Below, piece by piece: positions 1 through 6,431 of a DNA stretch of 10,049 nt. Origin of the DNA: Bacillota bacterium. GTDB taxonomy: Bacteria > Bacillota > DTU025. The DNA lies in assembly GCA_003456765.1 (NCBI GenBank), contig DMOT01000227.1, positions 1-10,049 on the forward strand. The letters are read 5' to 3'. Position numbers and translations under genes: made by a program. Position 1 is the stretch's first letter. Each line of letters begins with the position of its first letter. Below the pieces are notes generated by a model. That model did not search any database, had not been told where the DNA came from, and worked only from the letters and a program-made list of their open reading frames with translations.

Positions 1-978
1 GGTCCGATCCTGAGGGCCTGTGGATGCTGGGCGACTGTGGACCAAAGGGTAGGGGCCCCATTTCTGCTTTCAGGGCTTGCCAGGAGGAAGCTCCTCTTTC
101 CGGGGCTTGTGATCTTTGTTATTCTCTTGCACGTGATGTCATCGATCCTTTGGACGATCGATATCATCGGAGCTGACGCAGTTCAAGAAGGGATGATTCG
201 GGAAATCCTCTGCGAGATGGGGATTACCAGATGGGCGCTTCTGTCATCCGTTGACTGCGACGCCATAACATCAGAGATCACGAAGTCTGTTGAGAGCTTG
301 GCCTGGGCAGGTGTGGAAACACAGGGTACTGGCCTTATTATTCGCGTGGCAGGGAAGGTTCTGCCCGACGCTCCCACTGCGCCTGTTGACCTCGTTGCGT
401 CGGAAGATTCTGTAATTGTAAGGCTCATCGTTCTTGCCGGTCTGCCACATGTAAGAGAGGGGCAGACAGTCGTGGCAGGGCAAGTGCTCGTGTCAGCGAA
501 AGAGCCCTCAGGCGGAGCCGGTTCTGTTGTGCACGCTAGGGCCATCATTGAAGGGCGTGTTTGGCGTGAGGGGCGTGGAAGGGTTCCCCTTATTGTTGAG
601 CAGCGGGTGAGGACGGGGCGCAAGGCGGTCCAGTACAGGATCGTATGCGGCAACATCGACTTCAAACTGGGCAGGGCAGGGGGCTTCAGGGCTTACGATA
701 CCAGCGAGTATAGAAGGGACCTGGGCCTTCATGTAGAATTGATCAAGATTGAGCGGTATGAGATTTCCGTTACGACGACATGCATCAGCCGCGGTGAGGC
801 TTACGTGTTTGCCCGTGCATCTGCCGAAGAGTCTGTCCGTGGCAGGCTTCATCCGGAGGCAAGGATCGTATCTGTGATTGAAAAGGTGTCTGACGAGGCG
901 GATATGGCTGATGCAGTTGAAGTGGTACTGATTGTGGAGACTATTGAAGACATAGGGATGGCGCGCGAGCGGTTGTAG
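1..978 (+). CDS. yqfD: Sporulation protein YqfD, 5'-truncated by the window edge
   Basis: The reading frame is open from base 1 to the stop at 976-978 (325 residues visible). A GTG at 37 could be mistaken for the start, but the frame continues upstream and the first 12 codons fit the family, so the true start lies outside the window; about 70-90 N-terminal residues are probably missing. Visible parts: a basic stretch then one hydrophobic membrane segment (visible residues about 33-52, LVIFVILLHVMSSILW), then a mostly beta extracytoplasmic region. That region carries the YqfD-typical block near 390-500 (DLVASEDSVIVRL, then VREGQTVVAGQVLVS) and ends in ETIEDIG. In Bacillus, yqfD belongs to the sigma-E mother-cell regulon and its molecular role is poorly defined; that is family knowledge. 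Its place directly before phoH and yqfF is the usual Firmicutes order and strengthens the call. It is evidence for a spore-forming or formerly spore-forming host. Confidence 0.88.
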   Translation, partial: GPILRACGCWATVDQRVGAPFLLSGLARRKLLFPGLVIFVILLHVMSSILWTIDIIGADAVQEGMIREILCEMGITRWALLSSVDCDAITSEITKSVESLAWAGVETQGTGLIIRVAGKVLPDAPTAPVDLVASEDSVIVRLIVLAGLPHVREGQTVVAGQVLVSAKEPSGGAGSVVHARAIIEGRVWREGRGRVPLIVEQRVRTGRKAVQYRIVCGNIDFKLGRAGGFRAYDTSEYRRDLGLHVELIKIERYEISVTTTCISRGEAYVFARASAEESVRGRLHPEARIVSVIEKVSDEADMADAVEVVLIVETIEDIGMARERL

Positions 979-1118
979 GCGGCTGTGTTCGAAGTCTGAT
1001 GTTCGCAGTCAAGCCGAAACCTCAAGCGTGTGATTTCTATGTGTCCCATGAAAGAGTATTTTCTCACAAATGCCACTGGAAATGTGGATCAATTGCGAGA
1101 GGGAGGGAGCAATCTCAT
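979..1118 (+). other. Intergenic leader between yqfD and phoH
   Basis: This is the only gap over 60 bases in the window, so it is the best place for an internal promoter of the phoH-era genes. The best sigma-A-like pair I can see is weak: TTTCTA (1034-1039) and TATTTT (1057-1062), 17 bases apart, matching consensus at about 3/6 and 4/6. I see no convincing sporulation-sigma promoter, no terminator with a T-run and no clear riboswitch. A short frame from ATG 1048 to the TGA at 1120-1122 (24 codons) ends inside the TTG start of phoH, but it lacks a ribosome binding site. A longer in-frame extension of phoH from ATG 999 also crosses the region; it lacks a Shine-Dalgarno sequence and does not resemble PhoH. 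Confidence 0.35.
1101..1109 (+). promoter_or_regulatory. Ribosome binding site that sets the phoH start
   Basis: GGGAGGGAG lies 9 bases before TTG 1119, an ideal spacing. No comparable purine tract precedes the in-frame ATG at 999. This favours the TTG start and shortens the protein by 40 residues relative to the longest frame. Confidence 0.75.
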
Positions 1119-2123
1119 TTGAGCAATCCGGTTGTTGAAGCTAGGTTCTGCACACACAATAACGCAGAGGCAGCTGCGCTGTTCGGTAACCGGGACGAGA
1201 ACTTGAGGTTGGTTGAGGAACTGCTTGAATGCAAAATAGTAGCCCGTGCCAATGACGTGACTGTGATAGGACCGGAGGGATCTGTCAGCAAGGTTCTGCG
1301 TGTCCTCTCCGATCTGCAGTCGGCTGTGCGCGCGGGCAATCGTATTTCGGGCCGTGAAACCAGGTATTCCGTCATGTTGGCGCAGAAGGAAAGGCCCGAG
1401 ACTCTATGCTCGGTTTTGAGTGATGTCGTGCAGGTAACGGCGCGCGGGAAGCAGATCCGCCCACGGACCGTAGGCCAGAAGCTATATGTAGATGCAATGA
1501 GGAAGAACGACATAGTCTTCTGTATTGGGCCTGCCGGAACTGGTAAGACGTATCTTGCGATGGCCATGGCTGTGTCGGCCCTGAAATCCAAGAGCGTCAG
1601 CAGGATAATACTTACGCGCCCTGCTGTAGAAGCAGGAGAGAAACTGGGATTTCTCCCGGGCGACCTGCAGGAGAAGGTGGACCCCTACTTGCGGCCGCTA
1701 TACGATGCACTCTTTGATATTCTTGGCGTTGAGGTTTTTGAACGCTACAAAGAGAAGGGCGTAATCGAGATCGCACCCCTGGCATATATGCGCGGGAGGA
1801 CGCTGGATGATGCATTCATCATACTTGACGAGGCTCAGAACACTACGCCCGAGCAGATGAAGATGTTCCTGACTCGCCTCGGGTTCTCGTCGAAGGCAGT
1901 AGTCACTGGAGATATTACCCAGATAGATCTTCCCAACAGGAAGTTTTCAGGGCTTGAGGATGTCAGGATTGTGCTTGCCGGAGTCGAAGGCATTCAGTTC
2001 GTCCACCTGAACGACCAGGATGTTGTCAGGCATGAGCTTGTGCAAAGGATAGTCCAGGCATACGAGAGGTTCGATGCTGAAAGAGCCAGGAAAGAGTCAC
2101 TAGATGTCGACCTATCCACTTGA
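1119..2123 (+). CDS. phoH: PhoH family P-loop ATPase
   Basis: Cytoplasmic PhoH/YbeZ-type ATPase, often encoded beside ybeY and thought to act with it in RNA metabolism; the exact substrate is unsettled in the family. From TTG 1119 the protein has 334 residues, near the family norm of about 320. The N-terminal small domain has ALFGNRDENLRLVEEL (residues about 20-35), typical of the group. The ATPase domain shows Walker A GPAGTGKT (137-144), the signature LTRPAVEAGEKLGFLPGD (about 165-182), Walker B with ILDEAQN (235-241) and the TGDITQIDLP sensor motif (263-272). All key residues are present. The TTG start is chosen for the strong upstream GGGAGGGAG and because the residues before it do not look like PhoH. 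The gene sits in the conserved yqfD-phoH-yqfF-ybeY block, with pgpH only 36 bases downstream. The 140-base leader before it may carry its own promoter. Confidence 0.95.
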   Translation: MSNPVVEARFCTHNNAEAAALFGNRDENLRLVEELLECKIVARANDVTVIGPEGSVSKVLRVLSDLQSAVRAGNRISGRETRYSVMLAQKERPETLCSVLSDVVQVTARGKQIRPRTVGQKLYVDAMRKNDIVFCIGPAGTGKTYLAMAMAVSALKSKSVSRIILTRPAVEAGEKLGFLPGDLQEKVDPYLRPLYDALFDILGVEVFERYKEKGVIEIAPLAYMRGRTLDDAFIILDEAQNTTPEQMKMFLTRLGFSSKAVVTGDITQIDLPNRKFSGLEDVRIVLAGVEGIQFVHLNDQDVVRHELVQRIVQAYERFDAERARKESLDVDLST

Positions 2124-2159
2124 GGCTTTGAGGCGTCATAAACGGAAGGAGAAGGGGTG

Positions 2160-4424
2160 ATGCCGTTGGCCCAGCCGTCCAGAAAAGAGAATTTACATGG
2201 ATTCGGCGAAAGCATAAAGGCATTCCTCAGCAGCAGGATTGCGGTTGCTTTGGCGACGGTCATACTTGGTTCGCTTATCGTAGCGTCAGCGCTGTTGCCT
2301 CAATCCGTTGCGCTGGAAAAGGGGCAGTTCGCCAAGCGCGACATTCAGGCCCAAAGGACGATAGTGAACCGTGTTGCCACAGAGAAACTTCGGGAAGAGG
2401 CTCGAAGGGTGTACTTGAAGAACGCTCCCAGCTTCCCCGACAACTATGAGATAAATCAATCTTACTCCTACATGGCCGAGGAGACGGTTGAATCAGTCTT
2501 TGACGCCATTTCTTCGGCCTCCCGCGAAATCCCTGAAGGAGACATTGAGGTAATTGCGCAGCATGCTGCCGGAATCATTGCGGACGACATGGGGATCGTA
2601 GCTTCGGAAGCAGATCTTGCGCTCCTGGCTTCAATGAATGAGATGGAATATGAGGATGCGCGGGAGGCGGCCGCAGCTCTTGTAGGAAGCGTTATGCGGG
2701 AGAATCGGATAACCGATGACAACCTGCAGACTATTGCGGCAGGTATTCCTGGGGCCTTGTCGGACAGGGGCCTTCCAGACGAATGCGTAGAGCCTGTTTC
2801 GCGCCTGGTCATATCGGCCATTCGCCCTAACCTCTCCCTCAGCCTTGCAAAAGTGGAGAAGGCTGCGGAGGAAGAGGCTGATTTGGTCCAGCCAGTCTAT
2901 GTTCAAAAAGGCCAGAACATCATAAGACGCGGAGAGCTGGCTACGGAAGAGACGATAGAGATCCTGAAAGACCTGGGTCTTCTCGGAGCGCGCGGCTCGA
3001 TACTGGGCTGGGTGGGTGTAATCTCGTTCACTGCGTTAGCTGTTGGCTACACCGGCGTCTACATCAAGAGTTTTCCTGCACGGGCTCCGAGGGAGCGCGG
3101 GATGCTATCCCTGGTGGCCATAGCTGGCCTCCTCGTATTGCTCCTCGGGAGTATTCTTGTGAGTTTGACCCCGGATTACGCGGCTTACCTGGTGCCTGCC
3201 GCGTTTGCTACTATGGTTATCTCATTCCTCGCGTCCCTGGAGATAGCTTTGGTGGTTAACCTGTCAGTGGCTGCTCTTATAGGAGTCTTGTTCCGGGGCA
3301 ACATGTTCGCGATGCTCGCGTCACTTGCGGCTGGAGCAGCAGGGGCCTATGCAGCTCACGACCTTCATGAACGGTCGAGCATGACTCGTGCAGTTTTGGC
3401 TGTCGGTGTGTCGGTTGCCACGGTATCCGTCTGCTACGGGCTGGGATTTGGTGAACCGGAAATAGTGTCCAGATGGTATTTGGGATTTGTGAATGGTATA
3501 ATATCGACCGTGATGACGCTGGGGTCGCTTCCGTTCTTCGAGACTTTGTTCGGGGTATCATCCTCCCTTCGTCTCCTGGAACTATCGAATCCCGGCCATC
3601 CGCTTCTCAGGCGGCTTCTGCTGGAGGCGCCTGGCACTTACCATCATTCGATTCTTGTAGGGAACCTGGGTGAAACGGCGGCCCAGGCCATAGGAGCGGA
3701 CGCGTTGCTCGTGCGTGTGGGTGCGCTTTACCACGACTGCGGCAAGCTTAAGCGCCCGTATTTCTTTGCCGAGAACCAGTTTGCGCAGGCTAACCCGCAC
3801 GACAAGATCAGTCCGGCCCTCTCCACGCTTGTCATAACATCGCATGTGAAAGACGGGGTGGAGTTGGCTAAGCAGTACAAACTTCCTGCGCCGGTTGCCG
3901 GCATGATCCAACAGCACCATGGCACCGGCCTGGTTTCGTTCTTCTATGCGAGAGCTTCTGAAAGTGAGCGAGATCTGTGCATAGACGAAAAGGACTTCAG
4001 GTATCCGGGGCCGAAGCCACAGACGCGGGAGGCAGCTGTTGTGATGCTTGCAGATTCGGTGGAGGCGGCTGTGCGTTCAATGTCTGACCCATCTTCCTGG
4101 CAGGTTAAGAACGCCGTAAGGAAGATAATCAGGGAGAAGTTGAATGACGGCCAGTTGGACGAATGCGACCTCACCCTCAGGGAACTGAATGAGATAGAAA
4201 ACGCTTTTATCAATGTCTTAAGCGGGGTATACCATGAGCGGGTCGAGTATCCTGAACTGCCATCAAACGAGCCGTCGGCAAATGGCGGAAGAGATACGGC
4301 AGGGAGCTCGGCCAGGGATGAGGCTGCGGGCTTGTCTTCGAAACAGGCCGCGAGCGGCGAAACTGATACCAGAAGCGCCATTGGCGATAGGAAAACGCTC
4401 GGGAGGGACGAAAATGCCCGCTGA
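2160..4424 (+). CDS. pgpH: 7TM-HD membrane phosphodiesterase, PgpH/YqfF family (cyclic-di-AMP hydrolase)
   Basis: Family members with this architecture (Listeria PgpH, Bacillus YqfF) hydrolyse cyclic-di-AMP to pApA and so affect potassium balance, turgor and the envelope. Order of parts in the 754-residue protein: N-terminal membrane helix (about 28-48); a large extracytoplasmic 7TMR-HDED domain (about 50-280) with the KGQNIIRRGE signature near 250-259; about seven membrane helices (about 280-462); then a cytoplasmic HD domain. The metal-site residues are present: YHHS (494-497), the HD pair in LYHDCGK (525-526), QQHH (584-587) and the Asp of LADSVEAA (632). About 55 C-terminal residues are hydrophilic, low in complexity and probably disordered. 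ATG 2160 is preferred over the adjacent GTG 2157 because AAGGAG (2146-2151) is then 8 bases away. The last 11 bases overlap ybeY, suggesting translational coupling. The substrate is inferred from homology. Confidence 0.95.
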   Translation: MPLAQPSRKENLHGFGESIKAFLSSRIAVALATVILGSLIVASALLPQSVALEKGQFAKRDIQAQRTIVNRVATEKLREEARRVYLKNAPSFPDNYEINQSYSYMAEETVESVFDAISSASREIPEGDIEVIAQHAAGIIADDMGIVASEADLALLASMNEMEYEDAREAAAALVGSVMRENRITDDNLQTIAAGIPGALSDRGLPDECVEPVSRLVISAIRPNLSLSLAKVEKAAEEEADLVQPVYVQKGQNIIRRGELATEETIEILKDLGLLGARGSILGWVGVISFTALAVGYTGVYIKSFPARAPRERGMLSLVAIAGLLVLLLGSILVSLTPDYAAYLVPAAFATMVISFLASLEIALVVNLSVAALIGVLFRGNMFAMLASLAAGAAGAYAAHDLHERSSMTRAVLAVGVSVATVSVCYGLGFGEPEIVSRWYLGFVNGIISTVMTLGSLPFFETLFGVSSSLRLLELSNPGHPLLRRLLLEAPGTYHHSILVGNLGETAAQAIGADALLVRVGALYHDCGKLKRPYFFAENQFAQANPHDKISPALSTLVITSHVKDGVELAKQYKLPAPVAGMIQQHHGTGLVSFFYARASESERDLCIDEKDFRYPGPKPQTREAAVVMLADSVEAAVRSMSDPSSWQVKNAVRKIIREKLNDGQLDECDLTLRELNEIENAFINVLSGVYHERVEYPELPSNEPSANGGRDTAGSSARDEAAGLSSKQAASGETDTRSAIGDRKTLGRDENAR
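4401..4407 (+). promoter_or_regulatory. Ribosome binding site that sets the ybeY start
   Basis: GGGAGGG, inside the 3' end of pgpH, lies 6 bases before ATG 4414. It identifies the ybeY start and rules against the in-frame ATG at 4234, which would add 60 residues with no resemblance to YbeY. Confidence 0.75.
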
Positions 4425-4965
4425 GATTCTTAATAGGCAAGACAAGGTCGACGTTACCGATGAATTAGAAGCAGAAGTAAAGGGGGCAGTTGCAATAGCG
4501 CTACAGATGGTTATGGGACACAACAACTACGAAGTGGACATCAGCTTCGTTGATGATAAGGAGATTGCTCAACTCAACGAAGCTTACAGAGGGGTTCCAG
4601 AGCCGACTGATGTTCTCTCTTTTCCCCTGGAGGATCCGGACGAGCTTGTGGCAGATGATGGTGAGTGTGTTGAAATAGCTGACTGCCCTGATTGTCCTAA
4701 CGTGATTCCTCCTACTGAATACGATGGAATGTACTATGAATTTGCGGCAGCGGAAGAGGTTCTTCTAGGTGATGTAGTCATCTCGCTGGAACGCGCCTCT
4801 GGTCAGGCCGAAGATTACGGGCACTCGCTTTCGAGGGAGGTCTGTTATCTCACCGTCCACGGCGTGCTGCATCTCCTTGGCTATGATCACGAAGAAGCCG
4901 AGGATGCGGCCTGCATGAGGAGACTAGAAGAATCAGTCATGAATAGGATCGGGCTGCCGCGCTGA
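4414..4965 (+). CDS. ybeY: Endoribonuclease YbeY (16S rRNA maturation and ribosome quality control)
   Basis: YbeY is a metal-dependent single-strand RNase acting in 16S rRNA 3'-end processing and late 70S quality control. The 183-residue product carries the diagnostic zinc-binding motif HGVLHLLGYDH (149-159; three His ligands), plus the upstream family blocks PTDVLSFPL (64-72) and LLGDVVISLERA (117-128). Typical members have about 150-165 residues. The excess lies between those two blocks (residues about 74-116), where there is an acidic, cysteine-bearing insertion (ECVEIADCPDCPNV, then tyrosine-rich YDGMYYEF). The catalytic residues look intact, so the insertion should be a surface loop. The start is ATG 4414, with GGGAGGG 6 bases upstream. 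The gene overlaps pgpH by 11 bases, is followed 16 bases later by dgkA, and shares the operon with its common partner phoH. Confidence 0.96.
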   Translation: MPAEILNRQDKVDVTDELEAEVKGAVAIALQMVMGHNNYEVDISFVDDKEIAQLNEAYRGVPEPTDVLSFPLEDPDELVADDGECVEIADCPDCPNVIPPTEYDGMYYEFAAAEEVLLGDVVISLERASGQAEDYGHSLSREVCYLTVHGVLHLLGYDHEEAEDAACMRRLEESVMNRIGLPR

Positions 4966-4973
4966 GGTGGGGG
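4964..4973 (+). promoter_or_regulatory. Ribosome binding site that sets the dgkA TTG start
   Basis: GAGGTGGGGG overlaps the ybeY stop and lies 8 bases before TTG 4982. An in-frame GTG at 4967 sits inside this tract and has no ribosome binding site of its own, so TTG 4982 is the better start. Confidence 0.7.
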
Positions 4974-4981
4974 CGTGTGTT

Positions 4982-5359
4982 TTGAAGGCGCGCAATCTAC
5001 GCGAAAGCTTCAGGTACGCTGGCATCGGAGTTGTGCAGGCGCTAAAGAGTGAGAGGAATGTGCGCATACATTGGATTGCGGCTATAACCATGGGAGTAGT
5101 CTCCGTCCTCTTCAAATTGAGCGCTGAAGAAGTTGCAATAATGGCTCTGGCTGCAGCAATGGTTATTACCGCAGAGATGGTGAATACTGCTATTGAGCAC
5201 TGTGTGGATCTTGTTACTAAAGAATATGACTCTCTGGCGGCTGAGGCAAAGAATGTCGCTGCCGGCGCCGTGCTGGTGTCGGCGGTAGGAGCTGCAATAG
5301 TCGGAGTCCTCATACTAGGTCCCAAGGTGCTGTCTACGATCGCGTCACGGCTAATGTGA
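4982..5359 (+). CDS. dgkA: Small membrane lipid kinase, DgkA family (diacylglycerol or undecaprenol kinase)
   Basis: This is a 125-residue integral membrane kinase of the trimeric DgkA family. In Gram-positives such as Bacillus the usual substrate is undecaprenol, feeding lipid-carrier recycling for cell-wall synthesis; the substrate here is inferred. The sequence has an N-terminal amphipathic segment with LKSERN (21-26), then three hydrophobic helices (about 29-46, 50-72, 92-113). The signature AEMVNTAIEHCVD (64-76) contains the equivalents of E. coli Glu69, Asn72, Glu76 and Asp80 at a constant offset of four. The next conserved pair, Lys94-Asp95 in E. coli, reads Lys90-Asn91 here (EAKNVAAGAV, codon AAT at 5252-5254), a notable change. 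TTG 4982 is chosen for its ribosome binding site, and the product then begins MKARNLRESFRYA as in homologues. cdd would normally follow, but three envelope-type genes intervene. Confidence 0.93.
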   Translation: MKARNLRESFRYAGIGVVQALKSERNVRIHWIAAITMGVVSVLFKLSAEEVAIMALAAAMVITAEMVNTAIEHCVDLVTKEYDSLAAEAKNVAAGAVLVSAVGAAIVGVLILGPKVLSTIASRLM

Positions 5360-5364
5360 GGTGA
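5358..5364 (+). promoter_or_regulatory. Ribosome binding site for the first DUF881 gene
   Basis: GAGGTGA overlaps the dgkA stop and lies 8 bases before ATG 5373. It favours that ATG over the GTG at 5361, which falls inside the Shine-Dalgarno tract. Confidence 0.7.
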
Positions 5365-5372
5365 CCGCCTAC

Positions 5373-6431
5373 ATGTCTTCCAAGCCAAAGTCTGATACCA
5401 CCAAGTCAGTCCGCAGGCAGCGGCAGTGGCTGACAGGAATAATAATAGTTCTTCTGTTCGTCAATATCCTGGTGCTTGCCCGTGCTGCAGAGCTGATCAC
5501 TTTCCCGGGTGAAGTCTCAAAGACGGAATTGCTCCGCCAGGGCGCCTTGTCCCTTGCCGACTACTATGAGGGGCAAGCGATCAAGCTGGGTGTCGATCGC
5601 AATACCGCAGTTCGTGATGCTCTTGCCAAGTTCAAGTTTGAAGTCTCTAAAGCGAATGACGCTGAGTCCATCGCGTATATCATGGGATACTACGGAAGGG
5701 CTACGGGGGATGTGATCGAGCGCGAGCAGGAGAACCGCAGGCGTGAGGCTGTTCTCGCGATAATCAACTCTGATCCGCAGGTGATTGCAGTTACGGGACA
5801 GGCCATGATAACTGTCTCAGTAGGGCAGGACGGAAGGATTGTAGTGGAGGATGCAGCTCATGTTCTGTCGCTTACCGCGATAGACTCCATTCAGAAGAGT
5901 CCGGCTTTGACAGGGTTGACAGGGGCGATAGATATCGAAATTGCGGGTGGCAAAGCTAACGTCATTACGCCCAGAACAATGCAGGATAGGGTGCGCTTGC
6001 TGCGGGATGAAAGCGACTCTCTGAGGCTTTCGCTTGATGAATTGAGGCGTGCAGCCGGATACTCTGCGCTAACGGGATGGGGAATTGCCGTATCGATGTA
6101 CGATGCCGAATCAGGCTTCACAAGCGATGAAGTGGTTCAGGATAAGGATGTGCGCGACGTAGTCAACGAGCTGTATGCCGCAGGCGCTCAGGGAGTCGAG
6201 GTTGGCGGCCAGAGGCTTGTCGCTACGTCCTCAATACGTTCGGCCGGCCCGCAGATTCTTGTGAACCAGAGTCCGATACCGGTCAACCCGGTTGTCATAA
6301 AGGCTGTGGGGGACCCGCAGGTGCTTGAGAGCAGTCTTGACCTCATAATAAACTCCCTCAAACGATGGGGGATCAGAGTGGAAGTGGAGCGGTATGACAA
6401 CATTAGCTTATCGCCGTACCGCGCCCAATGA
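5373..6431 (+). CDS. Membrane-anchored DUF881 (YlxW/YlxX-like) protein, paralogue A
   Basis: The 352-residue product has a short basic cytoplasmic tail (KSVRRQRQ), one membrane helix (about 20-37) and a long extracytoplasmic part, with no lipobox. Residues about 40-200 form a region I do not recognise. Residues about 203-227 are a predicted coiled coil (LRDESDSLRLSLDELRRAAG). The rest is a DUF881 domain: LTGWGIAVSMYDA (233-245), VQDKDVRDVVNELYAAGAQ (255-273), GGQRLVATSSIRSAGP (278-293), ILVNQSPIPVNPVVIKAVGD (295-314) and a final EVERYDNISLSPY. DUF881 is found across Gram-positives; in Bacillus the ylxW/ylxX genes lie near sbp and the ftsA-ftsZ division genes, but no biochemical activity is established. 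Typical members are about 230-260 residues, so this one is long. The start at ATG 5373 rests on GAGGTGA 8 bases upstream. Its 3' end overlaps the next, paralogous gene by 38 bases. An envelope or division-linked structural role is inference. Confidence 0.85.
   Translation: MSSKPKSDTTKSVRRQRQWLTGIIIVLLFVNILVLARAAELITFPGEVSKTELLRQGALSLADYYEGQAIKLGVDRNTAVRDALAKFKFEVSKANDAESIAYIMGYYGRATGDVIEREQENRRREAVLAIINSDPQVIAVTGQAMITVSVGQDGRIVVEDAAHVLSLTAIDSIQKSPALTGLTGAIDIEIAGGKANVITPRTMQDRVRLLRDESDSLRLSLDELRRAAGYSALTGWGIAVSMYDAESGFTSDEVVQDKDVRDVVNELYAAGAQGVEVGGQRLVATSSIRSAGPQILVNQSPIPVNPVVIKAVGDPQVLESSLDLIINSLKRWGIRVEVERYDNISLSPYRAQ

Noticed and set aside
183..665. 160-codon open frame on the minus strand within yqfD
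   Set aside because: It is antisense to a conserved sporulation gene; its composition is typical of a shadow frame.
999..1118. 40-residue N-terminal extension of PhoH with clustered Cys/His (HKCHWKC), which could look like a zinc site
   Set aside because: ATG 999 has no ribosome binding site, homologues start near the TTG at 1119, and a strong GGGAGGGAG sits just before that TTG. The Cys/His cluster is probably accidental.
4234..4413. 60-residue N-terminal extension of YbeY overlapping the pgpH tail
   Set aside because: It is the alternate frame of pgpH, unlike YbeY in sequence, and ATG 4414 has its own ribosome binding site.
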